Counted from the stretch's first letter, positions 38,622 through 47,990 are shown. The stretch is DNA of 64,000 nucleotides from Pseudomonadota bacterium (GCA_021805825.1 JAJZEC010000002.1:1-64000); one strand, 5' to 3'. Numbers and translations are program-made. The notes: a model not told the origin generated them from the letters alone.

Positions 38622-38671
38622 TTGCAATGCAATAAAAAAGGACTTGACAAGCCGCCGAAGAGGTCTAGAAT
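38622..38671 (+). promoter_or_regulatory. Phasin promoter with upstream TTGCAATGCAA palindrome
   Basis: A sigma-70-like promoter: TTGACA at 38644-38649, a 16-bp spacer and TAGAAT at 38666-38671. The odd-centred palindrome TTGCAATGCAA (38622-38632) lies 11 bp above the -35. TGC/GCA palindromes of this kind are bound by PhaR, the usual repressor of phasin genes; that assignment is inferred. The leader to the phasin ATG is about 105 nt. Confidence 0.6.
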
Positions 38672-38782
38672 TCGTTTTGTGCGCCGCACCAATTGCGCTG
38701 CGGGGCCATCGAGCAGGCTGGGCGCAACTCCGGCCAAACCTTCGCAAACGACCGTAGCAACCCTCTTCACACCCAGGAGCCG

Positions 38783-39346
38783 ATGATGCTGACCCCCGAA
38801 CAAATGATCGCCACCCAAAAGTCCCAGCTGGAAACCATGATCGCCCTGTCGGGCAAGGCCCTCGACGGCTTCGAGCGCCTGGTCGAACTGAACCTGCAGA
38901 CCCTGAAGACCGCGATGCATGAAACCTCCGACGCCGCGATCGCCGCGATGTCGGTGAAGGATCTGCAGGAGCTGGCTTCGCTGCAGCCGAACCTGGCCCA
39001 GCCGCTGGCCGAGAAGGTGCTGTCGTACTCCCACCATGTGTACGAAATCGCCTCCGGCACCCAGGCCGAGATCGCCAAGGCCGTCGAGTCCAACGCCGCC
39101 GAGATGAACCGCAAGGTGCAGTCGCTGGTCGAGACCGCGACCAAGAACGCCCCGGCCGGAACGGAAACCGCGGTGGCCATCCTGAAGAGCGCGATCAGCG
39201 CCGCCAACAACGCCTACGACTCGCTGCACAAGGCCGGCAAGCAGGCCGCCGAAGTGGTCGAAGCCAACATCAATACCGTCACCAGCAGCGCGATGAAGGC
39301 TGCGCAAACCACCGGCGCCAGCCGCGTCAAGCGCGCCGCGGCCTGA
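38783..39346 (+). CDS. phaP: Phasin family protein (polyhydroxyalkanoate granule-associated)
   Basis: A 187-residue helical protein without signal peptide, rich in Ala, Lys, Glu and Gln. It starts [20 protein letters not shown], continues with [19 protein letters not shown] (the phasin_2 core) and ends in a Lys/Arg-rich tail RVKRAAA. Phasins coat PHA granules and control their size. The Shine-Dalgarno AGGAG lies at 38775-38779. A strong promoter above and a strong terminator below fit a highly expressed single gene. Confidence 0.93.
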   Translation: MMLTPEQMIATQKSQLETMIALSGKALDGFERLVELNLQTLKTAMHETSDAAIAAMSVKDLQELASLQPNLAQPLAEKVLSYSHHVYEIASGTQAEIAKAVESNAAEMNRKVQSLVETATKNAPAGTETAVAILKSAISAANNAYDSLHKAGKQAAEVVEANINTVTSSAMKAAQTTGASRVKRAAA

Positions 39347-39462
39347 GTGGCCGGCCGGGCCGTGCGGTAGCCGCGCAGGCGGCCATCGCGATCGGCCCCG
39401 GCAGAACAGCCGCGTCCAGCGGCAGTACCTCTTGTCTCCTCGGTACTTTCCAGTACCCTTGC

Positions 39463-39494
39463 CGGCCGATCGACAACGATCGGCCGCTTTTTTT
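39463..39494 (+). terminator. Intrinsic terminator of the phasin gene
   Basis: A perfect 10-bp stem (CGGCCGATCG at 39463-39472 with its complement at 39477-39486), loop ACAA, then C and seven T residues (39488-39494). It is about 115 bp after the phasin stop. The convergent hydrolase gene ends at 39550 and may also use the hairpin. Confidence 0.9.
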
Positions 39495-39549
39495 CGCCCT
39501 GCGGGCGGGGATCCTCCGCAAGCCGCCGGGAAGCCGGTCAGGCTGCCCC

Positions 39550-40344
39550 TCAGGTGCGTTCCAGCAGTTGCAGCAAGGCCTGCAGCAAGGCCTGCGGCTG
39601 CTCCTGCATCAGCGCGTGGCCGGCGTCGAGCAGGCTCAGCTGCGCCTGCGGGATCGCCTGCCGCAGCTCGGCGGTGGCGCGCGCAGGCGTCATGCGATCG
39701 GCGCTGCCCAGCACCAATTGCACCGGCGCCAGCACACGGCGCGCCATTTCCAGACCGTCGGCATAGCGGTCGCAGGCGGCCAGGTCGGTGGCCAGCAGGT
39801 CGCCTGCCGGCCACCGCGCCTGCACCGACTGCATCAGGCGCAGCGTGGCGTCGAGCAGCCGCGGGTCGGCCGGCTGCTCGCGCGATCCCTTGTGCGACCA
39901 CTGTGCGATGTCGCGCATCGCCGCATCGACGTCGCCGCGCGCGCGTTCGAGCAGCACCGGCGACACCCGCATCGGCACCGCGGTGGCCACCATCGCCAGG
40001 TGGCTGATGCGCTGCGGCGCCAGCGCCGCGGCATGCAGGGCGACCAGGGATCCCATGCTGTGTCCGACGAGCGCACAACGCGGCAGTCCGAGCACATCGA
40101 GCAACTCCAGCAGCCAGGCCGCCAGCGCCTCGACGCTGGTACACGGCGGCCCCGCGCTGTCGGAGTGGCCGGGAAGATCCGGGGCGTACACCCGGTGGCC
40201 TGCGCGCTGCAGCCCTGGCAGCAGCGTGGACCAGGCGCGGTGATCCTGCCCCGCGCCATGCAGCAGCAGCACGCTGCAAGCGTCGCGGCTTGCCCCCGCG
40301 GCGTACTCCAGGTGCACCATGCGCGCATCGACCAGGCATTGCAT
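39550..40344 (-). CDS. Alpha/beta-fold hydrolase
   Basis: A 264-residue hydrolase. The oxyanion segment is [13 protein letters not shown], the nucleophile elbow is [15 protein letters not shown], the acid Asp is in [12 protein letters not shown] and the His in [12 protein letters not shown]. The cap region is helical. Substrate unknown; the fold covers esterases, lactonases and dehalogenases. Its position convergent to the phasin gene does not by itself prove a role in PHA turnover. Confidence 0.88.
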   Translation of the reverse strand: MQCLVDARMVHLEYAAGASRDACSVLLLHGAGQDHRAWSTLLPGLQRAGHRVYAPDLPGHSDSAGPPCTSVEALAAWLLELLDVLGLPRCALVGHSMGSLVALHAAALAPQRISHLAMVATAVPMRVSPVLLERARGDVDAAMRDIAQWSHKGSREQPADPRLLDATLRLMQSVQARWPAGDLLATDLAACDRYADGLEMARRVLAPVQLVLGSADRMTPARATAELRQAIPQAQLSLLDAGHALMQEQPQALLQALLQLLERT

Positions 40345-40524
40345 CCCAGGCTCCCTTTCTGTTCACGACCCCGACGACGGACATCATCGCCCTGCTTGCA
40401 GCGTGTGGATGTGTGGAATCCCACGCCCGCGTGGACTATATTGCCATCGCAGTGCGCACAGCGCGGCGCCGTGTCGAAATAGGCACGGACTGCCCGGTGC
40501 TCCCGACACCGACCGGAGAATACG

Positions 40525-40983
40525 ATGCAAGTCAGCGACATTTTGCGCATCAAGGGAACCGCGCTGTTCACCGTATCCTCGCACACGCCCCTGCTCGAGG
40601 CGGCCCGCACCATGGCGCTGCACGACGTGGGCTCGCTGGTCGTCATGGACGAGGGCCGGCTCGCCGGCATGCTGACCTTCCGCGAGGTGCTCGAGGCGGT
40701 CAGCAGCGACCCCGGCGGATCATCCGAGGTCGGTTCGTTGATGCAGCGCAACCCGGTGCACTGCGGCCCCAACACCAGCCTCGACGAGCTGCGACGCCTG
40801 CTGCTGGACAGCGGAACGCGCTACATGCCCGTGATGGACGGCTCCACCCTGCTCGGGGTGATCTCCTTCCGCGACGTCGCGCGCGCGGTGGTGCAGGAGC
40901 AGGACTTCGAGAACCGCATGCTCAAGGCCTATATCCGCGACTGGCCGCCAGACGCTGCCGAAGCATCGCAGGCTCCGCAGTGA
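40525..40983 (+). CDS. CBS-domain pair protein
   Basis: A 152-residue protein made almost wholly of two CBS motifs: residues about 7-60 (FTVSSHTPLLEAARTMALHD, GSLVVMDEGRLAGMLTFREV) and about 70-128 (VHCGPNTSLDELRRLLLDS, YMPVMDGSTLLGVISFRDV). Such stand-alone pairs bind adenine nucleotides and act as energy or redox sensors on partner proteins. It has its own upstream region of 180 bp with no obvious operator. Confidence 0.9.
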   Translation: MQVSDILRIKGTALFTVSSHTPLLEAARTMALHDVGSLVVMDEGRLAGMLTFREVLEAVSSDPGGSSEVGSLMQRNPVHCGPNTSLDELRRLLLDSGTRYMPVMDGSTLLGVISFRDVARAVVQEQDFENRMLKAYIRDWPPDAAEASQAPQ

Positions 40984-41090
40984 TGCGCGGTCGCGTGGGG
41001 GCGGATCGCCAGCCGAAGGTGTCGCACCGCGTCAGCCGCTACGATTGGATCTGACGCAAGACATGGGGCGGATCGCGCCCCGGCGCGAGC

Positions 41091-41729
41091 ATGCCTGCCC
41101 ATCCCCTGCCCCAGCGCCCTTCCCACCTGCTGTACCTGCACGGATTCGCCTCGTCGCCCCGCTCGGCGAAGGCCCGGCAGACGCAGGCGCGGCTGCAGCA
41201 ACTGCAACAGCCCGGGCTGCCGCCGGTGCAGTGGCTGTGCCCCCAGCTTCCGCCGTCGCCGCGACAGGCGCTCGCCTGCGCGCTGGATCTGGTGCGCGGA
41301 GTCGCGCCGCAAGGCCTGGCTCTGATCGGCAGCTCCCTGGGGGGCTTCTACGCGACCTGGCTGGCCGAGCATCTGGGCTGCCGCGCGGCGCTGCTGAACC
41401 CGGCGGTGCACCCTGCGCGCGACCTGGCGGCGCATCTCGGCGAACAGCCAGCCTGGCATGACCCGGAGTCCCGCTTCGTCTTCACCGCCGAGCATGTACG
41501 GGAACTGCGGGCGTTCGAGCTCACCCCGCCACCGCAGCCGCTGCCCCATCCGGAGCGTTTCCTGGCGGTGGTCGCGCGCGACGACGAGGTGCTGGACTGG
41601 CGCGAGATGGTCGCCCGCTACGCCGGTGCCAGCCTGCGCGTGGTCGACGACGGCGGCCATGCCTTGCACGACTATGCGCAGCGGCATTGCGATGCCGTCC
41701 TGGAATTCCTGGGTGTACGCACCGCCTGA
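41091..41729 (+). CDS. YqiA-like esterase (UPF0227)
   Basis: A 212-residue small alpha/beta hydrolase. LLYLHGFASSPRSAKARQ is the conserved N-terminus of the family, GSSLGGFYATWLAEHLG the nucleophile elbow, and DEVLDW with GGHALHDY supply the acid and the His. Family members hydrolyse short acyl esters and acyl-CoA in vitro. It ends 12 bp before the RNase II-type gene, so the two are probably co-transcribed. Confidence 0.88.
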   Translation: MPAHPLPQRPSHLLYLHGFASSPRSAKARQTQARLQQLQQPGLPPVQWLCPQLPPSPRQALACALDLVRGVAPQGLALIGSSLGGFYATWLAEHLGCRAALLNPAVHPARDLAAHLGEQPAWHDPESRFVFTAEHVRELRAFELTPPPQPLPHPERFLAVVARDDEVLDWREMVARYAGASLRVVDDGGHALHDYAQRHCDAVLEFLGVRTA

Positions 41730-41741
41730 ACGGATCGCGAC

Positions 41742-43856
41742 GTGAGTTATCTCCTTTTCGAAGAGGCTGGAAAGCTCGCCACCGCGCGGGTGATGAGCGA
41801 GGCCGAGTCCTCGCTGCAGATCGAACTGCCCAGCGGCAAGCGGCAGAAGATCAAGCAGCAGCAGGCGCTGCTGCGCTTCGATGCACCCGAGCCCGGCGAG
41901 TTGATGGACTGGGCCCAGCAGCAGCAGCAGGATCTGGAACTCGATCTGCTGTGGGAATTCGCGCCGGACGAGGAATTCGCCTTCGAGCAACTGGCCGCCG
42001 AGTACTACGGTGCAAGCACCGACGCCCGCCAGCGCGCCGCGGTGCTGCTGCGACTGCACGGGGCGCCGCACTACTTCTCGCGGCGCGGCAAGGGGCGCTT
42101 CCGCAAGGCCAGCCCGGAGGTACTGCGCGCCGCGCTGGCCGGCATCGCCCGCCGCCAGGAGGCGGAACGCCGCATCGAGACCGCGGCGGCCGAGTTGCAG
42201 CAGGGCCGCTGCCCCCAGGGCGTGTCCGACAAGCTGTACAACCTGCTGTTCAAACCCGACAAGAACAGCGAGGAATACAAGGCCCTGGCGCTAGCCGTGC
42301 GGCACAGCGGCAAGGCGGCGCTGCAGTTGCTGCGCGAGGCCGGGGCCATTTCCTCCCCCTGGCGCTTCCACATGCAGCGCTTCCTGCTCGAATATTTCCC
42401 GCGCGGAACGGGCTTCGCCGAGACCGATCCACTCCCGGTGGCCCTGCCCGAACTGCCTCGATCCGAGGCCCGCGCGTTCAGCATCGACGACTCGGCGACC
42501 ACCGAAATCGATGACGCGCTGTCGGTGCGCGTGCTCGACGACGGCAGCTTGCGGGTGGGCATCCACATCGCCGCCCCGGCACTGGCGCTGCAGCGCGACA
42601 GCGCCTGGGATCGCGAGGCGCGCCAGCGCATGTCCACCGTCTACATGCCGGGGGACAAGATCACCATGCTGCCGGACGCGCTGGTGCAGGCCTTCACGCT
42701 GGCCGAGGGCTCGAGCGTGCCGGCGGTCAGCCTGTACGTGGACTTCGACCCCGAACTGCGCATCCGCGACAGCCAGACCCGGGTCGAGCGCGTGGACATC
42801 GTCGCGAATCTGCGCCACGACCATCTCGACGCCCTGGTCACCGAGGAATCGCTGCGCGCCGACCCGCCACCGCAGGACTACCCCTGCGCCGCGGAACTGG
42901 GACTGCTGTGGCGCGTCGCGCAACGGCTGCGCAGCATGCGCGAAGAGGTACGCGGGCGCCCGGAGCGCAATATCGGTGTGGACTACAACTTTCGCGTGCA
43001 CGACCTGCACCTGGGTGAGTCCCATGCCCGGGTGGAAATTGTGCAACGACGTCGAGGCGCGCCACTCGACCTGATCGTCGCCGAGATGATGATCCTGGCC
43101 AACGCGACCTGGGGCAGCTGGCTGGCCGAGCTCGGACTGCCGGCGATCTACCGCAGCCAGTCGGGCATGGGTGCCGCCCAGCGCACCCGCATGGGCACGC
43201 GACCGGCTCCACACCTGGGGCTGGGCGTGGCGCAGTACGCCTGGTGCACGTCGCCGCTGCGCCGTTACGCCGATCTGGTCAACCAGGGTCAGATCATCGC
43301 CGCCGCGCGCCACGGCCGCGCCGCCGCCTTGGCCGCCCCCTATCGCCCGAAGGACGCGCAGCTGTACGCGGTGGTCGAGTCCTTCGAACAGGTCTACAAG
43401 GCCTACGGGGAATTCCAGCGCGGAATGGAGCGCTACTGGATCCTGCGCTATCTGCGGCAGCAGGGCATCGACCACGGCGAGGGGTCGGTGCTGCGCGAGG
43501 GCTTGGTGCGCGTAGACGGCCTGCCCCTGGTGCTGCCCGCGCTGGGTGCGCAGGAACTGCAGCGCGGTACCCGCGTCCGGCTGCATTTCGGAGAGCCCGA
43601 CCTGCTTACGCTGGAGCAACCCTGTCGGGTGGTGCAGCTCTTGCACGCCGCAGGGGACGAGGCCGAAGCCGGTTCCGAATCCGAGGTCGAATCCGAGGTC
43701 GAAACCGAGGACGAGGCGCCGCTTGCCGGAGCGCTCCAGCTGGCGGTGGACAGCGAGGTCGCGCCGACCGAGGCGGCCGGCGAGGCGCCTCCGGAGCCCG
43801 CGCAGCACGCGCAGCCGCACGAGCATGGCGAAGGCGGCGCGCCAGCCAGCGACTGA
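41742..43856 (+). CDS. RNase II/RNB-family 3'-5' exoribonuclease
   Basis: A 704-residue exoribonuclease. The catalytic RNB domain starts at ARAFSIDDSATTEIDDALSV, which holds the four metal-binding Asp residues, and continues with STVYMPGDKITMLPDAL and GVAQYAWCTSPLRRYADLVNQ. The N-terminal part lacks the clear cold-shock domains of RNase R. The C-terminal 60 residues are strongly acidic (SEVESEVETEDEAP). The GTG at 41742 gives the conserved start SYLLFEE. It degrades structured-free RNA. The TonB-like gene follows after 7 bp. Confidence 0.9.
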   Translation: MSYLLFEEAGKLATARVMSEAESSLQIELPSGKRQKIKQQQALLRFDAPEPGELMDWAQQQQQDLELDLLWEFAPDEEFAFEQLAAEYYGASTDARQRAAVLLRLHGAPHYFSRRGKGRFRKASPEVLRAALAGIARRQEAERRIETAAAELQQGRCPQGVSDKLYNLLFKPDKNSEEYKALALAVRHSGKAALQLLREAGAISSPWRFHMQRFLLEYFPRGTGFAETDPLPVALPELPRSEARAFSIDDSATTEIDDALSVRVLDDGSLRVGIHIAAPALALQRDSAWDREARQRMSTVYMPGDKITMLPDALVQAFTLAEGSSVPAVSLYVDFDPELRIRDSQTRVERVDIVANLRHDHLDALVTEESLRADPPPQDYPCAAELGLLWRVAQRLRSMREEVRGRPERNIGVDYNFRVHDLHLGESHARVEIVQRRRGAPLDLIVAEMMILANATWGSWLAELGLPAIYRSQSGMGAAQRTRMGTRPAPHLGLGVAQYAWCTSPLRRYADLVNQGQIIAAARHGRAAALAAPYRPKDAQLYAVVESFEQVYKAYGEFQRGMERYWILRYLRQQGIDHGEGSVLREGLVRVDGLPLVLPALGAQELQRGTRVRLHFGEPDLLTLEQPCRVVQLLHAAGDEAEAGSESEVESEVETEDEAPLAGALQLAVDSEVAPTEAAGEAPPEPAQHAQPHEHGEGGAPASD

Positions 43857-43863
43857 TGCCGCG

Positions 43864-44760
43864 ATGCCGACGCGCCTGCGCCGACGACTGTCCCGCATAG
43901 GCCCGCTGCAGTGGGCCTTCGGCGTGTCGCTGGCCTTCCACCTGGTGCTGCTGGGAATGCACCTGGGGCTGCGCCCCGGCGCGCTGCGCGGCTTTGCCAC
44001 TCCGCCGCTGTCGGTGATCCTGGTCAACCGCGCCAGCGCGCGCGCTCCCCGGCATGCCCAGGCCCTGGCGCAGGTCGACCTGGCCGGCGGGGGTGGCGCG
44101 CGCCACGCGCTGGCTGCGACCCCGCTGCCGGCGGCCACGCGCAACCAGGCGGGCGACGCAGCGACGAACGCGCGACGCAGCCCGCAGCATGACACGCGCC
44201 CTCCCCGCGAGCGGACGCGCCCGGCGCAGGTGCAGGTGATCACCCTGGTGCAGCCGGGACGGCAGGGCCTGGCTGCGCCCGCGCGCGCCAGCGCGCAGGC
44301 GCAGAGCCGGCGCATGCTCGATGTGGTAGGCGCGATCGAACGCCACATCGAGTTGCAGAACACGCAGCCGCGGCGGCGCGTGGTCGGCCCCGACACGCGC
44401 AGCGTGCCCTACGCACTGTATTACGACCGCATGCGTGAGAAGATCGAGCGCCTGGGCACCCTGGATTTTCCCGAGCACGACGGTCGCAAGCTCTACGGCC
44501 GGCTGGTCATGGCCATCACCCTGGACAGCCGCGGCAGGGTGTTGCAGGCCAGCGTGGCGCGCGGCTCCGGGGACGCCAGGCTCGACCGCATGGCGCAGGC
44601 GATCGTCCTCGGCGCGCAACCCTTCGGCAGCTTCAGCCGCCCGATGCTGCAGCAGGCCGACCAGATGGTGGTCGTCGCCGGCTTCGACTTCACGCGCGAG
44701 GACGGGCTGCACACCGAGATGCGCGCCGCGGCTCCGCCGTCGACGGAGACCCCGCGATGA
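43864..44760 (+). CDS. TonB-like energy-transducing protein
   Basis: A 298-residue protein. One N-terminal membrane segment (about residues 16-32, LQWAFGVSLAFHLVLLG) precedes an Arg/Ala-rich, low-complexity periplasmic stretch. The C-terminal TonB-type domain is RKLYGRLVMAITLDSRGRVL and ARLDRMAQAIVLGAQPFG. Such proteins couple the proton gradient to outer-membrane receptors. No ExbB/ExbD or receptor gene is nearby; instead it lies between an exoribonuclease gene and mtgA, overlapping mtgA by 4 bp. A role in cell-envelope integrity is possible. Confidence 0.78.
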   Translation: MPTRLRRRLSRIGPLQWAFGVSLAFHLVLLGMHLGLRPGALRGFATPPLSVILVNRASARAPRHAQALAQVDLAGGGGARHALAATPLPAATRNQAGDAATNARRSPQHDTRPPRERTRPAQVQVITLVQPGRQGLAAPARASAQAQSRRMLDVVGAIERHIELQNTQPRRRVVGPDTRSVPYALYYDRMREKIERLGTLDFPEHDGRKLYGRLVMAITLDSRGRVLQASVARGSGDARLDRMAQAIVLGAQPFGSFSRPMLQQADQMVVVAGFDFTREDGLHTEMRAAAPPSTETPR

Positions 44761-45470
44761 GCACGCCCCGCCGCCCCGGCCTGGCGCGCCTGCTGCTGCT
44801 GATGCTGTGCTCGTTGCTCGTGCTGCAGGGCTACTTCGCGCTGCGCATCGCGCTGTGGTCGGTGCTGCCGGTGCGACAGACCGCGTTCATGCGCGCGGCG
44901 CAATGGCGCCTGCTGCGCACCGGGGAGCATCCGGCATGGCGCCATGACTGGTTGCGCTACCCGGCCATCGGAACCTGGCTCAAGCGCGCCGTGGTGGCCT
45001 CGGAGGATGCAACCTTCCTGCACAACCCCGGGGTCGACTGGCAGGCGCTGCGCGCGGCCTGGGAGCGCGACCACACACGCCTGGCCGAGCGCGAGCACCT
45101 GGTCGTCGGCGGATCGACGATCACCCAGCAGCTGGCGAAGAACCTGTTCCTGTCCCCCGAGCGCAGCTACCTGCGCAAGGGGCAGGAACTGGTGATCACC
45201 GGAATGCTCGAACTGCTGCTGGGCAAGCGGCGCATCCTGCAGATGTACCTGAACAGCGTCGAATGGGGCGACGGCATCTACGGCGCGCAGGCCGCGGCGC
45301 AGGCCTACTTCCACGTGCCGGCGCGGGCGCTTTCCCGCCTGCAGGCCGCGCGCCTGGCCGTGATGCTGCCGGCGCCGCGCTACTTCCAACACCATCTGTA
45401 CGGACCGTACATCGACCGGCGCAGCTGGGTCATCGCGGCCCGTGCGCTCGACGCGCAGATCCCGCGCTAG
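44757..45470 (+). CDS. mtgA: Monofunctional biosynthetic peptidoglycan transglycosylase
   Basis: A 237-residue GT51 enzyme. An N-terminal membrane anchor (LLLLMLCSLLVLQGYFAL) is followed by the catalytic Glu in VVASEDATFLHNPGVDW, then GGSTITQQLAKNLFL, RKGQELVITGMLELLLGKRRI and NSVEWGDGIYGAQAAAQAYF. It polymerises lipid II into glycan chains and has no transpeptidase domain. The start overlaps the TonB-like gene stop. Confidence 0.95.
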   Translation: MSTPRRPGLARLLLLMLCSLLVLQGYFALRIALWSVLPVRQTAFMRAAQWRLLRTGEHPAWRHDWLRYPAIGTWLKRAVVASEDATFLHNPGVDWQALRAAWERDHTRLAEREHLVVGGSTITQQLAKNLFLSPERSYLRKGQELVITGMLELLLGKRRILQMYLNSVEWGDGIYGAQAAAQAYFHVPARALSRLQAARLAVMLPAPRYFQHHLYGPYIDRRSWVIAARALDAQIPR

Positions 45471-45503
45471 TGCCCTGTCCCGCTGAGGAGCGGGACAGGG
45501 CAC
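45470..45503. terminator. Bidirectional hairpin between mtgA and hemL
   Basis: A perfect 15-bp inverted repeat (45470-45484 and 45489-45503) with loop GAGG, starting at the last base of the mtgA stop and ending 3 bp before the end of hemL. No T run follows on either strand. As both convergent genes finish here, it probably ends or protects both transcripts. Confidence 0.7.
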
Positions 45504-45506
45504 CAG

Positions 45507-46802
45507 TCAGTCCGATGCGAGTTCGGCGAAGGCGCCGTCGGCCGCCTCGATCGTGGCCTGCAACACCTGCGGGTCATGCGCGCTGGAGACGAAGCCGGCT
45601 TCGAACATGCTGGGCGCCAGGTAGACTCCCCGCGCGAGCATGGCGTGGAAGAAGCGGCGGAAGGCCGCAAGGTCGCCGCCCGACACCTCGGCAAAGCTCG
45701 TAGGCGGCTGGGCCGCGAAATAGATGCCGAACATCCCGCCCTCGGCGTCGGCGCAGAAACTCAGGCCGTGGCGCGCAGCCGCCTGCTGCAGTCCCTGCAT
45801 CAACTGTTGGGTAGCAGCCGACAGTTCCTCGTAGAAACCGGGCCTGCGCACGATGCGCAACTGCGCCAGGCCAGCGGCCACCGCAACCGGATTGCCCGAA
45901 AGGGTTCCCGCCTGGTAGACCGCGCCCAACGGGGACAGGCACTGCATGACGTCCGCGCGGCCGCCGAAAGCGGCCATCGGCATGCCGCCGCCGATGACCT
46001 TGCCCAGCACGACCAGATCGGGGCGAATGCCGTACAACTGTTGCGCTCCGCCGAGAGCGACGCGCATTCCGGTCATCACCTCGTCCCAGACCAGCAGCGC
46101 GCCGTGCTCGGTGCACAGTTCGCGCAGGCGCCGGTGCCAGGCTGGATCGCCCCGCACGAAATTCATGTTGCCGGCGATCGGCTCGACCAGCACGCAAGCG
46201 ATCTGCGAGCCGCGCTGGGCGAAGAGTTCCTCGATCTGCGCGATGTGGTTGTACTCGAGCACCAGAGTATGGGCCGCGACATCGGCCGGAACCCCGGCGG
46301 AACTGGGATTGCCGAAGGTCAGCAGCCCCGATCCCGCCTTGACCAGCAGGCTGTCGGCATGGCCGTGGTAGCAGCCCTCGAACTTGACGATGGCGTCGCG
46401 CCCGGTGAAGCCGCGCGCCAGGCGCAAGGCGCTCATCGCCGCCTCGGTGCCGCTGGAAACCAGGCGCAGCATCTGCAGCGCCGGCATTAAGTCGCGCAGG
46501 GCCTCGGCGATCTCGATCTCGTCACGCGTGGGGGCGCCGAAGGACAGCGAGCGCGTGGCGGCGCGCTGCACCGCCTCGACGACCTCGGGATGCGCATGTC
46601 CGGCGATCATCGGCCCCCAGGAACCGACGTAGTCGATGTAACGCGTTCCCTCGCAGTCGTACACATAGGGGCCCTCGGCGCGCTCGATGAAGCGCGGCGT
46701 TCCACCCACCTGGCGAAACGCGCGCACCGGGGAATTCACCCCGCCCGGAATGCTGCGCTGCGCGCGCTCGAACAGCGACTCGTTGCTCCACGACTGGCTC
46801 AT
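45507..46802 (-). CDS. hemL: Glutamate-1-semialdehyde 2,1-aminomutase
   Basis: A 431-residue PLP enzyme of tetrapyrrole synthesis, making 5-aminolevulinate. It starts [20 protein letters not shown], with [17 protein letters not shown] next. [17 protein letters not shown] binds PLP phosphate, [12 protein letters not shown] carries the PLP-binding Asp, and [17 protein letters not shown] has the Schiff-base Lys. The ATG at 46802 matches the family; an upstream in-frame ATG at 46820 adds six residues. The thiD-like gene precedes it by 14 bp on the same strand. Confidence 0.96.
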   Translation of the reverse strand: MSQSWSNESLFERAQRSIPGGVNSPVRAFRQVGGTPRFIERAEGPYVYDCEGTRYIDYVGSWGPMIAGHAHPEVVEAVQRAATRSLSFGAPTRDEIEIAEALRDLMPALQMLRLVSSGTEAAMSALRLARGFTGRDAIVKFEGCYHGHADSLLVKAGSGLLTFGNPSSAGVPADVAAHTLVLEYNHIAQIEELFAQRGSQIACVLVEPIAGNMNFVRGDPAWHRRLRELCTEHGALLVWDEVMTGMRVALGGAQQLYGIRPDLVVLGKVIGGGMPMAAFGGRADVMQCLSPLGAVYQAGTLSGNPVAVAAGLAQLRIVRRPGFYEELSAATQQLMQGLQQAAARHGLSFCADAEGGMFGIYFAAQPPTSFAEVSGGDLAAFRRFFHAMLARGVYLAPSMFEAGFVSSAHDPQVLQATIEAADGAFAELASD

Positions 46803-46816
46803 CGCAAGGTCTCGCC

Positions 46817-47683
46817 TCACTGCAGTCCGACCGGGGAGATGGCATCGCCTTCGGCTTCCGGGCCGGTCTGCGCCCAGAAGAAGCGATCGGGAACCAGGTT
46901 GCCCATGCCCGGACGATAGGCGAAATCCAGGCTCTGGTCGAGAAACTCCAGCGCCTCGTGCGCCGCCTGGTCGAGCTTGGCACCGGTACCCAGCAGCGAC
47001 GCGACCGCGGCCGACAGGGTGTCACCGGCACCCGAAAAACCGGCTTCGAACATTTCGAAACGCTCACGCAGCAGTTGCCGTCGCGGACTCAGCAGCACGT
47101 TCTCGACATGGTTCTCCGGCACCAGGATTCCGCTGACCAGCAGATACTGCACTCCCAGTGACTGAGCCTGCTGCATCAGGGCGTCGGGGGTCGGAGGCTG
47201 CTCGCGCTCGACATCGGGAAACAGGAACTGGCTGAGTGCCGTGAGGTTTCCGCACAGCAGACGCGTCTGCGGCAGCACCAGTTCCTGCATCGCCTTGATG
47301 TATTCCTCGACCTGCGATTCCTCCAGCGCCTGCAGATTGCCGACGTAGGTCACCAGCGGCAGCTGCGCGTAGTCGGCCAGCAACTCGGCCACGGCGCTCA
47401 CGACCTCCACATTGCCCAGGAAGCCGACCTTCCAGGCGGCCAGCTCGACATCCTGCAGCACCGCGCGCGCCTGCTCGACCACGGCGTCGGCATCGACCTC
47501 GACGATGTCGAAGACCTCGGCGGTGTCGCATACCCAGATCGATGTCGTCACCGGCAGGGCGTGGCAGCCCACCGCCGAGCACACCGCCTGGTCGGCGCTC
47601 AGGCCGGCCGCGCCGCTGGGGTCGGCGGCATTGAAGAACATCACTGCGGGGGGGGATTCCGGGGCTTCGTTGGGAGGAGGCAT
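46817..47683 (-). CDS. thiD: ThiD-like kinase (divergent hydroxymethylpyrimidine/phosphomethylpyrimidine kinase)
   Basis: A 288-residue ribokinase-fold protein. The start [20 protein letters not shown] resembles ThiD, and [19 protein letters not shown] carries the anion-hole/base motif GAGDT. The usual DPVM segment after the central strand reads [12 protein letters not shown] here, and the KMGM motif reads WKVGFLGN. It may therefore be a paralogue with altered substrate instead of the thiamin HMP-P kinase. It lies upstream of hemL and is divergent from the rubredoxin gene. The ATG at 47683 starts the conserved part. Confidence 0.75.
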   Translation of the reverse strand: MPPPNEAPESPPAVMFFNAADPSGAAGLSADQAVCSAVGCHALPVTTSIWVCDTAEVFDIVEVDADAVVEQARAVLQDVELAAWKVGFLGNVEVVSAVAELLADYAQLPLVTYVGNLQALEESQVEEYIKAMQELVLPQTRLLCGNLTALSQFLFPDVEREQPPTPDALMQQAQSLGVQYLLVSGILVPENHVENVLLSPRRQLLRERFEMFEAGFSGAGDTLSAAVASLLGTGAKLDQAAHEALEFLDQSLDFAYRPGMGNLVPDRFFWAQTGPEAEGDAISPVGLQ

Positions 47684-47773
47684 GATGACGCTGTCGCAAG
47701 GAGTTCGGCGGGGGACGGCCAAGCCCTCAGCCGTCGGGTCGGCAGGATGCCACAAAAGCTGCGGCCCTGTTTT

Positions 47774-47779
47774 TAGAAT
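47774..47779 (+). promoter_or_regulatory. Possible -10 element for rubredoxin
   Basis: TAGAAT lies 32 bp before the GTG start chosen for the rubredoxin gene. No good -35 is visible. An in-frame ATG at 47778 overlaps this box, which argues against that ATG as start. Confidence 0.35.
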
Positions 47780-47810
47780 GATTGAATCTTATGCCAGAGG
47801 ACGATACGCT

Positions 47811-47990
47811 GTGACGCAAGCTGATTTCAAGACCTGGATGTGCCTGATCTGCGGCTTTGTCTACGAGGAGGAACTGGGCCATCCGGAAAGCGGCATCGCG
47901 CCGGGAACGCGCTGGGCCGACGTGCCGATCAACTGGACCTGCCCGGAATGCGGCGCGCGCAAGGACGATTTTGAAATGGTGCAGATTTGA
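47811..47990 (+). CDS. Rubredoxin
   Basis: A 59-residue iron protein. The iron is held by two CxxC pairs, in WMCLICGFVYEEELG and WTCPECGARKDDFEMV. The middle reads GIAPGTRWADVPINW. The GTG at 47811 has CAGAGG 10 bp upstream and is preferred; an ATG at 47778 would add 11 residues. It is a one-electron carrier in the cytoplasm; its partner is not indicated by the neighbours. The pilG gene follows after 145 bp. Confidence 0.93.
   Translation: MTQADFKTWMCLICGFVYEEELGHPESGIAPGTRWADVPINWTCPECGARKDDFEMVQI

Noticed and set aside
36485-40387. A 1300-codon minus-strand frame covering pncB, nitroreductase, the phasin antisense and the hydrolase region
   Set aside because: Only its last 406 codons are a real protein (PncB); the rest is out of frame with, or antisense to, known genes.
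47778-47810. Longer rubredoxin start at ATG 47778
   Set aside because: That ATG overlaps a -10-like TAGAAT and lacks a Shine-Dalgarno sequence; GTG 47811 has one and gives the usual length.
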